NCBI RefSeq assembly: GCF_003149455.1
Contig: NZ_QFFK01000003.1
Coordinates: 186,001-250,000 of the forward strand
Source of the DNA: Chitinophaga deserti
GTDB taxonomy: Bacteria; Bacteroidota; Bacteroidia; Chitinophagales; Chitinophagaceae
Direction of reading: 5' to 3'
DNA length: 64,000 nucleotides
Shown: piece after piece, positions 46,901-55,024 of the stretch
Layout of the letters: each line of letters starts with the position of its first letter
How positions within the stretch are numbered: position 1 is the stretch's first letter
The notes under the pieces: model-generated
What the model saw: only the letters and a program-made list of their open reading frames with translations
What the model was told of the DNA's origin: nothing
The model's database searches: none
Program-made: the position numbers and the translations under genes

Positions 46901-49265
46901 GGATTTTGCGGAGTTCAGAGATGCCCGGATGATTGATGTGCGCCAGAAGCGTTACCTCAACTTCTCCGTACTGGTTCCTAACGGCGGCGGCCGTCAGGAT
47001 TTTGACCTGCAGATCTATTTCAAAGACCGCTTCGGTGAAAGCACGCAGTCGCTGGGACTGAAAGCCCGCGGCTACATCACTTCCTACACCGGCAATTACC
47101 AGAACGTACGCATACCTATTGCAGACCTGCTGAACAACTCTCCTATTGATGCCAGTAAGATTGCATGGATGGGCTTGTTGTCTGAACGCCTGCCCACGCT
47201 GGGCACGCATGTGCAGCTCGATGATATTTACCTGAGCGGCACACCTGTTGCCGATGTACAAATTGAATCGCAACCTTCTGCCTGTGGCAACAACGGGCGC
47301 ATCGAAGTAAAAAGCATTACCTCCACTTCGGGCAACTACCGTTATTCGCTGGCCGGCGGAGCCTTCCAGACCAGTCCTGTTTTCGCTAACCTCGCTGCCG
47401 GTACGTATGACCTGCGCATAGAGGGCGATAGCGGATTTGTGTATGTGGAAACGATTGTGCTTTCCGGCGGAACAGGCATGCAGCTGGCATTACAGGTAGA
47501 TAATGCCGCAGGCAATGTAAACCTTACCGTGACCGGTGGTAGCGGCAATTACACCTACCGCTGGTCTAACAACGCAACGGTGGAAGACCTCGCGAATGTG
47601 GTGACAGGTGCTTATACCGTAACCGTTACCGATGCCACTACAGGATGTACCGCTACCGGCACTGCTACTGTTACGCGTGCCGCACAGGTAACTTTCCAGG
47701 TGAAAGACGCACAGTGTTTCCCCAATGGAATGATCACCGTGAATGTGGCAGCAGGTACCGGCAACTTACGGTACTTTATAAACGGTGTCATCAATCCCGG
47801 TGGGGCAGGTAATAATGTCTTCAACCAGCTGAACCCCGGTACTTATACGATGCGTGTTACCGGCGATGGCGGACTGGATTTCTCTCAGGATGTAACCGTA
47901 GGCGGCAACCTGAATACGATGGTAATCCAAAACACGGTTAACCATCACCATGGCAATATCGATATCACCATGAGCGGTGGCAGTGGGAATTACCGGTACC
48001 TCTGGTCTACTGGTTCCCGCGGGCAGGACCTCCAGGGCCAGCCATCCGGCAGATACCATCTCGAAGTGACGGACTTTGATACCAAATGCGTAACCGCCAT
48101 AGATTTTGTGATTACCCGCACCGGGCCTGATGTAACGACCGTTGCAACCGACGCCGACTGTGAAGCCAATGGCACCATTACGGTGAATATGACCGGTGCA
48201 AGTGCCGCACCGTACCAGTTCTACCTCAATGGTATTGCGAACCCTTCGGGTATTGGAGAAAGAGTTTACCGCAACCTCGCTCCTGATATGTACGACATCC
48301 GGATTACGGGTGCCAACGGGTACGAGAAAACCATGACAGTGTTTGTGGATGGATGGGTGAGCGATGTAGTGGTTACTTCACAGATCAACCAGCAGCTGGG
48401 CAGCATTGATGTAACAGTGGCTGGCGGTACCGGCCCTTTCAGTTACCTATGGTCTAACAACGCCACCACACAGGATGTGACGGGTCTGGCTTCCGGAGAT
48501 TATTGGGTGGATGTAACCGACAATGGATCCGGCTGTGTACGGAGGCAGACTTTCCGGATATCCCGTACTGCTAACCCCACTATCACGTATACCGTTACGA
48601 ATGCGGCCTGTGGCGCCAATGGCAGGATACTGACTAACCTCAGTGAAGGCACACCTGCTGCATTCAGCTACTTTATCAATAACCAGGAAAATCCTGCAGG
48701 TGTTCATACACCGGAGTTCCGCAACCTCGCACCGGGGACTTATTCCATCCGCGTAACGGGAGATGGCGGCTTTACCAACACGCAGAACGTGGTGGTAGCA
48801 GGATCGCTGAATACCCTGCAGATCATTGGGGCGGCGGATGAAGACGGTAACATCAACATCACCGTTCACGGCGGAACCGGCAGTTACCAGTATCTCTGGT
48901 CAGACAAATCCACCACGGAAGACCTCTACCAGCGCCCTCCCGGTACTTATACCGTGCGTGTTACTGATAATGGTTCGGGATGTACTGCCCAATTCACCAT
49001 CCTGGTGGCAGCCAGCCGTGAAACGCTGTGGGTGTATCCTAACCCTGCACAGGAAGGCTTCCGGGTGAAATATGTGATACCCGCAGGTAATGAAATGGAA
49101 CTGACCGTTACCGACCTGTTTGGCCGGGTGCAGTTCCGCAAAATCCTCACGGCAGAGCAGGGCAATGAATATGTGCCTGCAGCACGACTGAACTCCGGAC
49201 TGTACTTCGTTACGGTGAAATCAGGCAAGCATAAACAAATGCGGCCTGTGATCATAGCTAAGTAA
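43968..49265 (+). CDS. Multidomain secreted GH44 endoglucanase-like protein with SprB-like repeats and T9SS sorting domain
   Basis: A 1765-residue protein: signal peptide (1-23), GH44 domain (about 26-540) with RLGGNRLTNYNWENN, acid/base Glu205 in DNEP and nucleophile Glu380 in ITEYSYGG. Two copies of an Ig-like plus galactose-binding/carbohydrate-binding-like pair follow (about 540-820 and 820-1095; each binding module opens with WDGD). Four repeats of about 150 residues (1095-1680) each contain an SprB-like YLWSNNAT-type unit. The C-terminus (about 1684-1765; VYPNPAQEGF to the end) is a type A T9SS sorting domain. GH44 enzymes cleave beta-1,4 glucans and xyloglucan. The protein is expected to be secreted and attached to the surface. 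Single gene. Confidence 0.9.
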   Translation: MKPFYKIAACTMLLLYTTAEVSAQAVRNVQFTINAAPANRKAISPLVYGTNDPYPYALSSRLGGNRLTNYNWENNASNAGRDWFHQSDNWVPGTQDVPPDQYDVTGSALTAFQNRTLQQGGYGIVTLPMAGYVAKDKNSTITEAESAPSARWAQVIARKPGGQLSLTPDVNDNAVYVDEELNFLITNYGRSNTTRGVKAYSLDNEPCLWFDTHPRLWGHTGVSVNYLMNKSYETAELIKEMDPTAEVYGPALWGYTAYQNLQFAPDWDQVRGNYELFVHFYLANMRARSQQAGKRLLDVLDLHWYPAQNRDFGGMSPFDDDNDDNSVGARLDMSRGLWDDTYQENSWVTDASNGNIFPALPKMKAMIDQFYPGTKLAITEYSYGGTSHVSGAIAQADALGAFGTNDVYLATYWGGIIGYIRSGFDLYCNYDGNGGRYGNTAVSAQTNNRAISAVYASVNASGDERMHTMAINRSVRDTVVATINISGARAYRSAAVYAVDWTSPQVRRLQDIRGITNNSFEVKLPPMTVYHLVLSETDLTVYPYITNLRINPAQGYSDGTAQFTISATITDSDGDMRPPTVNLSSVGGNAAAQLMRNGDNYTLQYTVPLNTPSGLKTLTVSAVDAAGHSISGDVSYRVMREIPSSVIWDGDVIQTGEGERFSDPNDQTAGTQRIERRTDGGNEAPSSLYLRFKHDVNNWGLMTWRIDPSAAGARDVREYGYLEFYIRSNAPAYADIDFSLRDASANMTFSRTLPLKASGYISSFHPTRYTKVKIPFDDLFVGTGFDLSALWQLNFQVNTAQDGFEVWIDDVRAIPHDNPISQPVVSDVRITPAEGFADGLTPITLSVIATDPNNDLATVTADLSSVGGANKHALILTNGRYTTTFTIPPVAAAGNHTFRITATDQKSNSAEASAKYYVWSRASSDVLWDGDTKNEGVAEASSNPESRIFVAQTGGNKGPISMRAHLQPGPEPYAYVTWDFAEFRDARMIDVRQKRYLNFSVLVPNGGGRQDFDLQIYFKDRFGESTQSLGLKARGYITSYTGNYQNVRIPIADLLNNSPIDASKIAWMGLLSERLPTLGTHVQLDDIYLSGTPVADVQIESQPSACGNNGRIEVKSITSTSGNYRYSLAGGAFQTSPVFANLAAGTYDLRIEGDSGFVYVETIVLSGGTGMQLALQVDNAAGNVNLTVTGGSGNYTYRWSNNATVEDLANVVTGAYTVTVTDATTGCTATGTATVTRAAQVTFQVKDAQCFPNGMITVNVAAGTGNLRYFINGVINPGGAGNNVFNQLNPGTYTMRVTGDGGLDFSQDVTVGGNLNTMVIQNTVNHHHGNIDITMSGGSGNYRYLWSTGSRGQDLQGQPSGRYHLEVTDFDTKCVTAIDFVITRTGPDVTTVATDADCEANGTITVNMTGASAAPYQFYLNGIANPSGIGERVYRNLAPDMYDIRITGANGYEKTMTVFVDGWVSDVVVTSQINQQLGSIDVTVAGGTGPFSYLWSNNATTQDVTGLASGDYWVDVTDNGSGCVRRQTFRISRTANPTITYTVTNAACGANGRILTNLSEGTPAAFSYFINNQENPAGVHTPEFRNLAPGTYSIRVTGDGGFTNTQNVVVAGSLNTLQIIGAADEDGNINITVHGGTGSYQYLWSDKSTTEDLYQRPPGTYTVRVTDNGSGCTAQFTILVAASRETLWVYPNPAQEGFRVKYVIPAGNEMELTVTDLFGRVQFRKILTAEQGNEYVPAARLNSGLYFVTVKSGKHKQMRPVIIAK
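47254..49020 (+). repeat. Four ~450-bp repeats coding SprB-like modules
   Basis: The modules recur near 47512, 47943, 48393 and 48840, a period of about 445 bp. Each has the pattern G-N/S-I/V-x-I/V-T-V-x-G-G-x-G followed by Y-x-W-S. Nucleotide identity looks moderate, so the repeats are not recent. Confidence 0.75.
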
Positions 49266-49283
49266 CCAGCATCCGATTTATAC

Positions 49284-49323
49284 GCGAAAGGGCCGGCTCA
49301 GATAACTGAGCCGGCCCTTTCGC
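49284..49323. terminator. Long perfect hairpin after the GH44 gene
   Basis: A 17-bp perfect stem (49284-49300 with 49307-49323) with a 6-base loop lies 18 bases after the stop. It is highly stable; its T-rich arms CCCTTTCGC can act as a terminator. Confidence 0.8.
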
Positions 49324-49329
49324 TATTAC

Positions 49330-49355
49330 AAAAAAAACCGCCGTTTCCGGCGGTT
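49330..49355 (-). terminator. Terminator of the Asn/Arg-rich gene
   Basis: On the minus strand an 8-bp stem (49336-49343 with 49348-49355) is followed by eight T residues. Confidence 0.85.
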
Positions 49356-49375
49356 ATCTATCACACACTACAGGC

Positions 49376-50185
49376 TTAGTTCCTGTTTCCCCTGTTATTA
49401 TCGTTACCCCGGGCACTACTGTTACCCCTGCTGGAGTTATTGCCTCTGTTGCCTTTCTGATCGTTGTTTCCACGGTTCTCGTTGTTTCCTTTCCATTCGC
49501 GGCGTTCGTTGCCACGGTTGGCGTTGTTATTCCATTCTCTTCTTTCATTGCCGCGGTTTACGTTGTTTTCCCGGGTATTCCGGTCGTTGCCACGGTTGTT
49601 ATTGTTGTTCCATTCCCTGCGGTTGTTATCCGGGCGGTTGTTATTCCATTCCCTGCGGTCGTTGTTCCTGTCGTTGTTACGATCGTTATTCCGGTTGTTG
49701 CCCCAGTCGCGGCGGTCGTTGTCCGGGCGGCTGTTGTTCCAGTCCCTTCGGCCATTATCCGGACGGCTGTTGTTCCAGTCGCGGTGGTGGCTCCTCCAGC
49801 GGTCGTTGTCGCGCAGTACGATCTGGCTGTGGTTGTTACGGTAAGGGCGGTATTGTACCCGGTAGCGGTCGTGGTAGCGCCATGGGTCGCGCTCGTTGAT
49901 CACTACTTTATAGCCCCGGTAGAAATCGTAATGGCGGCAGTAGTCCGGTAAATAGCGGGTTTGTATCCATCGGCCCCCGTAGAAGTAGATATACATCTGC
50001 GTCGGGATGTAATAGTACATATCGATATCGGGGAGGAAATAATATTCCGCGTAGTCGTACCCCACGGGGCCCCAGGCGGGTTGAATGCCGATATTGACAC
50101 TCACACGCACCTGCGCCGAGGCGGAGGACGGAGTTATAGCTGTAAAAGCGGTCATCACAGCCAACAGAATCATTACCCTTTTCAT
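49376..50185 (-). CDS. Exported Asn/Arg-rich repeat protein
   Basis: A 269-residue protein with a signal peptide (cleavage after about residue 24, ...SSASA). The first part (about 25-120) is rich in Tyr and Trp (YDYAEYYFLPDIDMYYYIP), recalling the YXWXXD/DUF6600-type segments of Bacteroidota envelope proteins. The last 150 residues are a low-complexity tract of RRDWNN, RRPDN, NRGNE and NRN repeats, about half Asn and Arg. The charge is strongly basic, so nucleic acid, polysaccharide or wall binding is possible (inference). Function unknown. Confidence 0.75.
   Translation of the reverse strand: MKRVMILLAVMTAFTAITPSSASAQVRVSVNIGIQPAWGPVGYDYAEYYFLPDIDMYYYIPTQMYIYFYGGRWIQTRYLPDYCRHYDFYRGYKVVINERDPWRYHDRYRVQYRPYRNNHSQIVLRDNDRWRSHHRDWNNSRPDNGRRDWNNSRPDNDRRDWGNNRNNDRNNDRNNDRREWNNNRPDNNRREWNNNNNRGNDRNTRENNVNRGNERREWNNNANRGNERREWKGNNENRGNNDQKGNRGNNSSRGNSSARGNDNNRGNRN
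49385..49790 (-). repeat. Low-complexity region coding Asn/Arg repeats
   Basis: Short imperfect repeats of CGGNNGTT- and TTCCATTC-type sequence on the plus strand encode the NRGNE and RREWNN units. Such tracts expand and contract easily. Confidence 0.7.
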
Positions 50186-50359
50186 ACATGCTGTTTTTAG
50201 TCTTAATTGTTAGACTGCCGCGGTTGGCCCTGGTTTAACTGTTAAAGCAGGTTTAACATATACGCCGGCATTACTGTTGATAATTCAAAACCCGTACCAG
50301 ACTGTAATGTTTTCATATCTCCCGGCGATTCGTTAATATTACGCATCTAATCAATTTAC

Positions 50360-50998
50360 ATGAACAGCCTGACCATTGCCCTGGTAGACGATCACCCGGC
50401 CATTCTTAACGGATTACAGATGATACTGCAGGGTTTCCCCGATGTATCCGTTATTGGCGCGTACCAGAATGGCGACGAGCTGCTGGACGGGCTGACCGTT
50501 CGTGCCCCGGAAGTGTTATTCCTTGATATTCAGCTTCCCGGGCAGGACGGGCTGGCTCTTTGCCGGAGGGTTTCGGCCGATCATCCGGACACACGGGTGA
50601 TTATTTTTACTAATGTGGAAGACAAGCATACCATCCGTACCGCTTTCCAGAACGGGGCGGCGGGGTATTTACTCAAAACCGCAGGCAGCCGGGAGATCCG
50701 GGAAGCCATAGATACCGTGCGTTCCGGCGAGCAATATGTTCATGGAGAGTTGAAAGACCAGATGTTCCAGCAGATCTTCCAGCGCAAGCCCAGCCGGTAT
50801 GCCCCTACCCTTACCAAGCGCGAAAAAGAGATACTCGGGCTCATAGCCCAGGGGCTGAGTAACCAGGAGATCGCGGAAAAGCTCTCCCTCAGCGTGCGCA
50901 CCATCGAAAACCACCGCTACAACCTCATGCAGAAGCTGGATGTGAAGAACACGGCAGCGCTCGTCCGCAAGGCGATGGAACTGGGGCTCGCCAGCTAG
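50360..50998 (+). CDS. NarL/FixJ-type (LuxR) response regulator
   Basis: A 212-residue response regulator. The receiver has the acidic pair DDHP, phospho-acceptor Asp in LFLDIQLPG, Thr-like site in IIFTNV and Lys in YLLKTA. The C-terminal LuxR helix-turn-helix reads LTKREKEILGLIAQGLSNQEIAEKLSLS. It is followed 83 bases later by a LytS-type kinase on the same strand, which is the likely partner. Confidence 0.93.
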   Translation: MNSLTIALVDDHPAILNGLQMILQGFPDVSVIGAYQNGDELLDGLTVRAPEVLFLDIQLPGQDGLALCRRVSADHPDTRVIIFTNVEDKHTIRTAFQNGAAGYLLKTAGSREIREAIDTVRSGEQYVHGELKDQMFQQIFQRKPSRYAPTLTKREKEILGLIAQGLSNQEIAEKLSLSVRTIENHRYNLMQKLDVKNTAALVRKAMELGLAS

Positions 50999-51081
50999 CT
51001 AAGTACTTTTACTCAGTTCCTTTTTCGAGTAATTCATCGGTTAAATCCATATGCACTGGTTCCTAGTTTTGAGGAAACTTC

Positions 51082-51921
51082 ATGACCATGTTGCTTGTGG
51101 AAAAGAAAGCCTCCTTTCTCTTACAAATGCTGATAGCCGGGCTGCTGGCAGCCTCGCTGTGCATGCTCGCTTTTACAGTTTACCATACCGGAGCGCCAGG
51201 CGGGCCGGCTGCATTACTGGCGCTGGCCGCGGTGATCATTTCTGCCGTGTTACTGCTGCTACCGCTGCAATCGCGACAAACGCCTCCTTCTCCCCAGCCG
51301 GGTGCGGAAGTAGCGGAACTGCGGGAGCAGGCGCTGCAGGCAGAGCTGCGGGCACTGAAGGCACAGATACAGCCCCACTTCCTGTTCAACGCACTGAATC
51401 ATGTAAATGCCAGCATCCCCGCTGAGCAGGAAAGCGCCCGCGAACTGATCGCACAACTGGCAGACACCTTCCGGTATGCACTGGATGCTACCCGGGCAGA
51501 CCTGGTGCCTCTTGGCAAAGAGCTCTCCTTCCTCCGGGATTACCTCCAGATCGAACAACACCGCTTCTCTTCGCGGTTGAAAATACAGATAGACGCTCCT
51601 GAATCCGTACACGCCTGCCGCATCCCGCCCATGCTGCTGCAGCCTATCGTGGAAAATGCCGTAAAGCACGGTATAGGCCCCTGTATAGAAGGCGGCTCGG
51701 TTACCATCCGCTGCGCTAAAGTGAGGAACAAACTGCGCTTTACCGTGAGCGATAACGGGGCAGGTTACGACGGAGCGCTGGAACAAATCATGAACGGCTC
51801 CGGCGTTGGACTCCGCAATACCGCCCTGCGGCTGGAGAAACTTTATAACGAACCGCTGCATGTGGAACGCAACCCCGGCGGCGGACTTGTATTCATGTTT
51901 GATATCCCCTTAAACCCCTGA
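51082..51921 (+). CDS. LytS-type histidine kinase, short membrane form
   Basis: A 279-residue kinase with two transmembrane helices near the N-terminus (about 12-34 and 42-62), then a PF06580-type region with the phospho-acceptor His in IQPHFLFNALNHV, and an HATPase domain (N box IVENAVKHG; G box GSGVGLRNTALRLEKLY). There is no extracytoplasmic sensor domain, so the signal is probably intramembrane or provided by another protein. It follows the LuxR-type regulator, an unusual pairing since LytS kinases mostly work with LytTR regulators. Confidence 0.9.
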   Translation: MTMLLVEKKASFLLQMLIAGLLAASLCMLAFTVYHTGAPGGPAALLALAAVIISAVLLLLPLQSRQTPPSPQPGAEVAELREQALQAELRALKAQIQPHFLFNALNHVNASIPAEQESARELIAQLADTFRYALDATRADLVPLGKELSFLRDYLQIEQHRFSSRLKIQIDAPESVHACRIPPMLLQPIVENAVKHGIGPCIEGGSVTIRCAKVRNKLRFTVSDNGAGYDGALEQIMNGSGVGLRNTALRLEKLYNEPLHVERNPGGGLVFMFDIPLNP

Positions 51922-51950
51922 TTCGGTTAAACGGAAATCAGTGATCACAG

Positions 51951-51985
51951 CGACCGTCCGGCACCTTCCGGACGGTCGTTCTTTT
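51951..51985 (+). terminator. Terminator of the LuxR/LytS pair
   Basis: An 11-bp perfect stem (51951-51961 with 51968-51978) followed by TTCTTTTT. Confidence 0.88.
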
Positions 51986-52017
51986 TGGTATTGCCTTCAA
52001 AAGGTTACTTTTATGAA

Positions 52018-52791
52018 ATGACTATCGGGAAATACCATCCGTCTGCCCAACTCGCTCCTTTCATCCGGGAATACCTGGTGATTGAAAGCGATGCGGAGAT
52101 CGTTAACCAGACGATCCCCGATACGGCATTGGTACTTTCCTTCCGTTTTCGCGGGCGCATCCTCCTGAACGATGGCATAGAGTTTTCCGAACTGCCGGAT
52201 ACTGTGATTGGCGGCCTGCGTAAAAGCGCACGCAGCTTCCGGTACGAAAAAGGTACGGGTAACCTGCTGGCTATTTGCCGGGAGGGAGCCATATCTGCCT
52301 TTACCCGTATGCCTGCCCATGAGATTTTCGGGCTGAGCATTGGCACGGAAAACCTCTTCCCTGACCATGACCTCCGCCAGTTGATGGAAAGGCTGCAGGA
52401 GGCTACCAGTCATACCCAGCGCATTGCCTTACTGGAAGCGTTCCTTATCGGTCAGATGACGGATACCCGGCAGGATGAACTGGTGCTCTCTGCCACAGCA
52501 GCCATCCGCAGGGAAAACGGGCAATTGCGCATGAAAGAACTGGCCGGCAGTCTTCACATCAGCCAGGATGCATTTGAAAAACGATTCCGTTCCCTCATAG
52601 GGGCCAGTCCCAAGCAATACGCCGCCATTGTAAGACTCCGCAACCTGGTACGCCGGCATAGCGATGCCACCTCTCTTACACAGGCCGCATATGATGCGGG
52701 ATACTTCGACCAGTCGCATTTCATCCGCGACTTCCGGCAATTTACCGGGCAAACGCCCCGTGCTTTCTTCAGCGGCACCCGCCGTTGGTAA
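52018..52791 (+). CDS. AraC family transcriptional regulator (DUF6597-type N-terminus)
   Basis: A 257-residue regulator with an N-terminal domain starting MTIGKYHPSAQLAPFIREYLVIE, as in DUF6597-type regulators, and a C-terminal AraC domain (about 150-255; MKELAGSLHISQDAFEKRF, SLTQAAYDAGYFDQSHFIRDF, FTGQTPRAFF). An upstream in-frame TTG overlaps the terminator, so ATG 52018 is chosen; TACTTTTA 4 bases before it is one base from the -7 consensus. It is followed by the SnoaL-ABM fusion gene on the same strand, a likely target. Confidence 0.88.
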   Translation: MTIGKYHPSAQLAPFIREYLVIESDAEIVNQTIPDTALVLSFRFRGRILLNDGIEFSELPDTVIGGLRKSARSFRYEKGTGNLLAICREGAISAFTRMPAHEIFGLSIGTENLFPDHDLRQLMERLQEATSHTQRIALLEAFLIGQMTDTRQDELVLSATAAIRRENGQLRMKELAGSLHISQDAFEKRFRSLIGASPKQYAAIVRLRNLVRRHSDATSLTQAAYDAGYFDQSHFIRDFRQFTGQTPRAFFSGTRRW

Positions 52792-52830
52792 ATCAATGAT
52801 TTTTTACAATTCCCCCTTAGGCGGCGCCAG

Positions 52831-52838
52831 TAGCTTTG
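52831..52838 (+). promoter_or_regulatory. -7 promoter element of the SnoaL-ABM gene
   Basis: TAGCTTTG matches TAnnTTTG, 16 bases before ATG 52855. Confidence 0.6.
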
Positions 52839-52854
52839 TGAAAAATTCAAGGCT

Positions 52855-53727
52855 ATGAAACAGATATTACCCGCTACCAGTCTGGCCCTTGCGATGTTCC
52901 TCGAAACAACACAAGCCTCTGCACAGCAGTCCCATCCATCCTCCCATCAAAAAACCACCAACAGCACTCACATGAGCACCGCACAACAAAACAAGACCAT
53001 CATCCGCCGGTTATTCGAAGAAGTCATCAACCAGCGCAGGTTCAAGGAATTACCCGCATACATCTCTGACAGCTACACCGGTCCATCCGGGCTGAAAGGA
53101 GCAGCAGGCTTCGAAGCACCCATCGCCCCGCTTATCCATGCCTTCCCTGACATTCAATGGCAACTGCAGGAAGTGATGGCGGAAGGAGACCAGGTAGTGG
53201 TGAAATGGCAATGGAAAGGCACGCAGCAGGCAGCTTACACATACATACCCGCCACGGGTAACACCATCACCAGCGATGCCATGGCTATTTATACATTGAA
53301 AGACGGAAAGGTGGTGAAAGGCCAGCTGCAAAACGACCGGCTGGGCTTCCTGCAGGCACTGGGACAATTACCACAGGATATTGCGACTATATCCGGGAAG
53401 CACATTGCAGGAGGTATTTCCTATATGAGCCAGCTCACTGTACCTGCTGCGGCAAAGCCTGCTTTTCTGCAACGCATGCACATTAGCCGTAGCCTGCTCC
53501 GCAACCAGCCGGGCTTTATTGAAGATGCAGTGTATGTAAAAGAAAATGATAAAGGAGAAAGCGTGTTTATTACGATTGTGCGCTGGCAGAACGAAGCGGC
53601 CCTGCAATCGGCAAAAGCTGCAGTGCAGCAGGCGAATGAAAAAGAAGGTTTTGATCTGGCGGCCTTCCGTCAGCAGCTGGGTATCCGTTCAGAACCGGGT
53701 GTGTTTGAAAAACTGGCAGCAGAATAA
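52855..53727 (+). CDS. Exported SnoaL-like / antibiotic-biosynthesis-monooxygenase (ABM) fusion protein
   Basis: A 290-residue protein. Signal peptide to about residue 23; a SnoaL-like ester cyclase domain of the NTF2 fold (about 44-170; QNKTIIRRLFEEVINQRRF, GFEAPIAPLIHAFPDIQWQLQEVMAEGDQVVVKWQWKG split over two motifs); then an ABM domain (about 195-285; FLQRMHISRSLLRNQPGFIEDAVYV, FITIVRWQNEAALQSAK). Both folds are small alpha-beta sandwiches used in polyketide-type chemistry and in detoxification. Fusion of the two with a secretion signal is unusual. The gene follows the AraC regulator. Confidence 0.83.
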   Translation: MKQILPATSLALAMFLETTQASAQQSHPSSHQKTTNSTHMSTAQQNKTIIRRLFEEVINQRRFKELPAYISDSYTGPSGLKGAAGFEAPIAPLIHAFPDIQWQLQEVMAEGDQVVVKWQWKGTQQAAYTYIPATGNTITSDAMAIYTLKDGKVVKGQLQNDRLGFLQALGQLPQDIATISGKHIAGGISYMSQLTVPAAAKPAFLQRMHISRSLLRNQPGFIEDAVYVKENDKGESVFITIVRWQNEAALQSAKAAVQQANEKEGFDLAAFRQQLGIRSEPGVFEKLAAE

Positions 53728-53774
53728 AAATCCTAAGATGCCATAGAAGCGGAAATTGATTAATTTTCAGGGTT

Positions 53775-54347
53775 ATGGAACAGGATTATTATACCGACCG
53801 GACGTTTGACCGGCAAGACTATACCAGCACACCGCTGCCTGCTGTGGAATATGAGCAATGCACATTTCAGAACTGTGACTTTTCGGGGAGCAGCCTTATC
53901 AACGCGGTATTTATCGACTGTGTATTTTCCGGCTGCAATATGAGTCTCACCACGATTAAAGGCACTGCATTCCGCGGTGTAAAGTTCCAGGATTGTAAAT
54001 TGCTGGGCCTCCGGTTCGACGAATGTAATTCCTTCAACCTCTCCTTTACCTTCGAACGCTGCACGCTGAACAATACTTCCTTCTTTGGCCTGAAGATTAA
54101 GAAAACCGTTTTCTCTCATTGCCTGGTACGGGAGGCAGATTTTACAAATGCGGATCTTACCGCTTCCTTCTTCACACATTGTGATCTGCTGAATACCACT
54201 TTCGGCAACACTATTTTGGAGCAGGCGGATTTCAGGACGGCGGAGCATTACCTCATTGATCCGGAAAGGAATAAGATTAAGAAAGCGAAGTTTATGCTAC
54301 CCGGGGTACTGGGGCTGCTGGCGAAATACAATATCCAGATAACATAA
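53775..54347 (+). CDS. Pentapeptide repeat protein
   Basis: A 190-residue protein built of A(D/N)LXX-type pentapeptides from about residue 20 to 165 (CTFQNCDFSGSSLINAVF, ADFTNADLTASFF and others), forming a right-handed quadrilateral beta-helix. The Cys/Phe-rich pattern recalls the Qnr/McbG group that binds DNA gyrase, but no Qnr loop signature can be confirmed. A hydrophobic C-terminal segment (about 172-190) may help dimerise. Single gene with a shared terminator. Confidence 0.88.
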   Translation: MEQDYYTDRTFDRQDYTSTPLPAVEYEQCTFQNCDFSGSSLINAVFIDCVFSGCNMSLTTIKGTAFRGVKFQDCKLLGLRFDECNSFNLSFTFERCTLNNTSFFGLKIKKTVFSHCLVREADFTNADLTASFFTHCDLLNTTFGNTILEQADFRTAEHYLIDPERNKIKKAKFMLPGVLGLLAKYNIQIT

Positions 54348-54378
54348 AAAAAAGCAGTCTGATGAAGACTGCTTTTTT
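54348..54378. terminator. Bidirectional terminator
   Basis: A 13-bp stem (54348-54360 with 54366-54378) with A/T runs at both ends, between the pentapeptide and OmpA genes. Confidence 0.88.
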
Positions 54379-54399
54379 GTTTTATTACCATTCCGTGAT

Positions 54400-54933
54400 T
54401 TACTGATCGTTCTTCACATCGTACAGGATAACGAATTCCACGCGCCTGTTACGGGCCTTTCCTTCATCTGTATCATTGGTTGCGATGGGATGGCGTGCGC
54501 CGAGGCCCCAGGTAAAGATGCGGTTATCCGCTACACTGTTTTCCACGAGTAATTGCTTGCCGCTCTTAGCCCGCTTTTCCGACAGTTCGTTATTAAACTG
54601 GTCGGCCCCGGTATTATCGGTGTACCCGGTAACGAGGATCTTTGTTTTGTCGTACTTGTTCAATACCCCGGCAAAGCGCCCGAAGGTGGGGCGTACTTCG
54701 TCCTTCAACTGGTCGGACCCGGTAGCGAAAAGTACATGATGGGGGAAGATGACCTTCACACTGTCCTGGATGATGGAGACTTCTGCCTCATTCAAAGCGC
54801 CTTTCAGCTCTTTGTATTGTTTCTTCATGTAAGCATGTGTTCCGCCTGATTTCTTAGATGCAGAGCAGGAGGTTAACAGGGCCACTGCTGCAACGAGCAG
54901 GGCGCTTCGGAGATTAACTGCTGGTAAAGTCAT
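54400..54933 (-). CDS. OmpA family lipoprotein
   Basis: A protein of about 177 residues with a lipobox (LLTSCS) and a C-terminal OmpA domain (about 75-175): VLFATGSDQL, VTGYTDNTGADQFNNELSEKRA and RNRRVEF, the peptidoglycan-binding features of the family. It should anchor the outer membrane to the wall. ATG 54933 begins the signal peptide; the longer frame to 54972 adds non-signal sequence. Confidence 0.92.
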   Translation of the reverse strand: MTLPAVNLRSALLVAAVALLTSCSASKKSGGTHAYMKKQYKELKGALNEAEVSIIQDSVKVIFPHHVLFATGSDQLKDEVRPTFGRFAGVLNKYDKTKILVTGYTDNTGADQFNNELSEKRAKSGKQLLVENSVADNRIFTWGLGARHPIATNDTDEGKARNRRVEFVILYDVKNDQ

Positions 54934-54951
54934 TTGCTTGCGATTTGGGCA

Positions 54952-54959
54952 CAAATTTA
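54952..54959 (-). promoter_or_regulatory. -7 promoter element of the OmpA gene
   Basis: TAAATTTG on the minus strand, 18 bases before ATG 54933. Confidence 0.55.
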
Positions 54960-55024
54960 TGTAAATCCCCAATAATCAATGTGTTATGACAATAAACAGC
55001 AATATGATAACCGAATTACATAGG

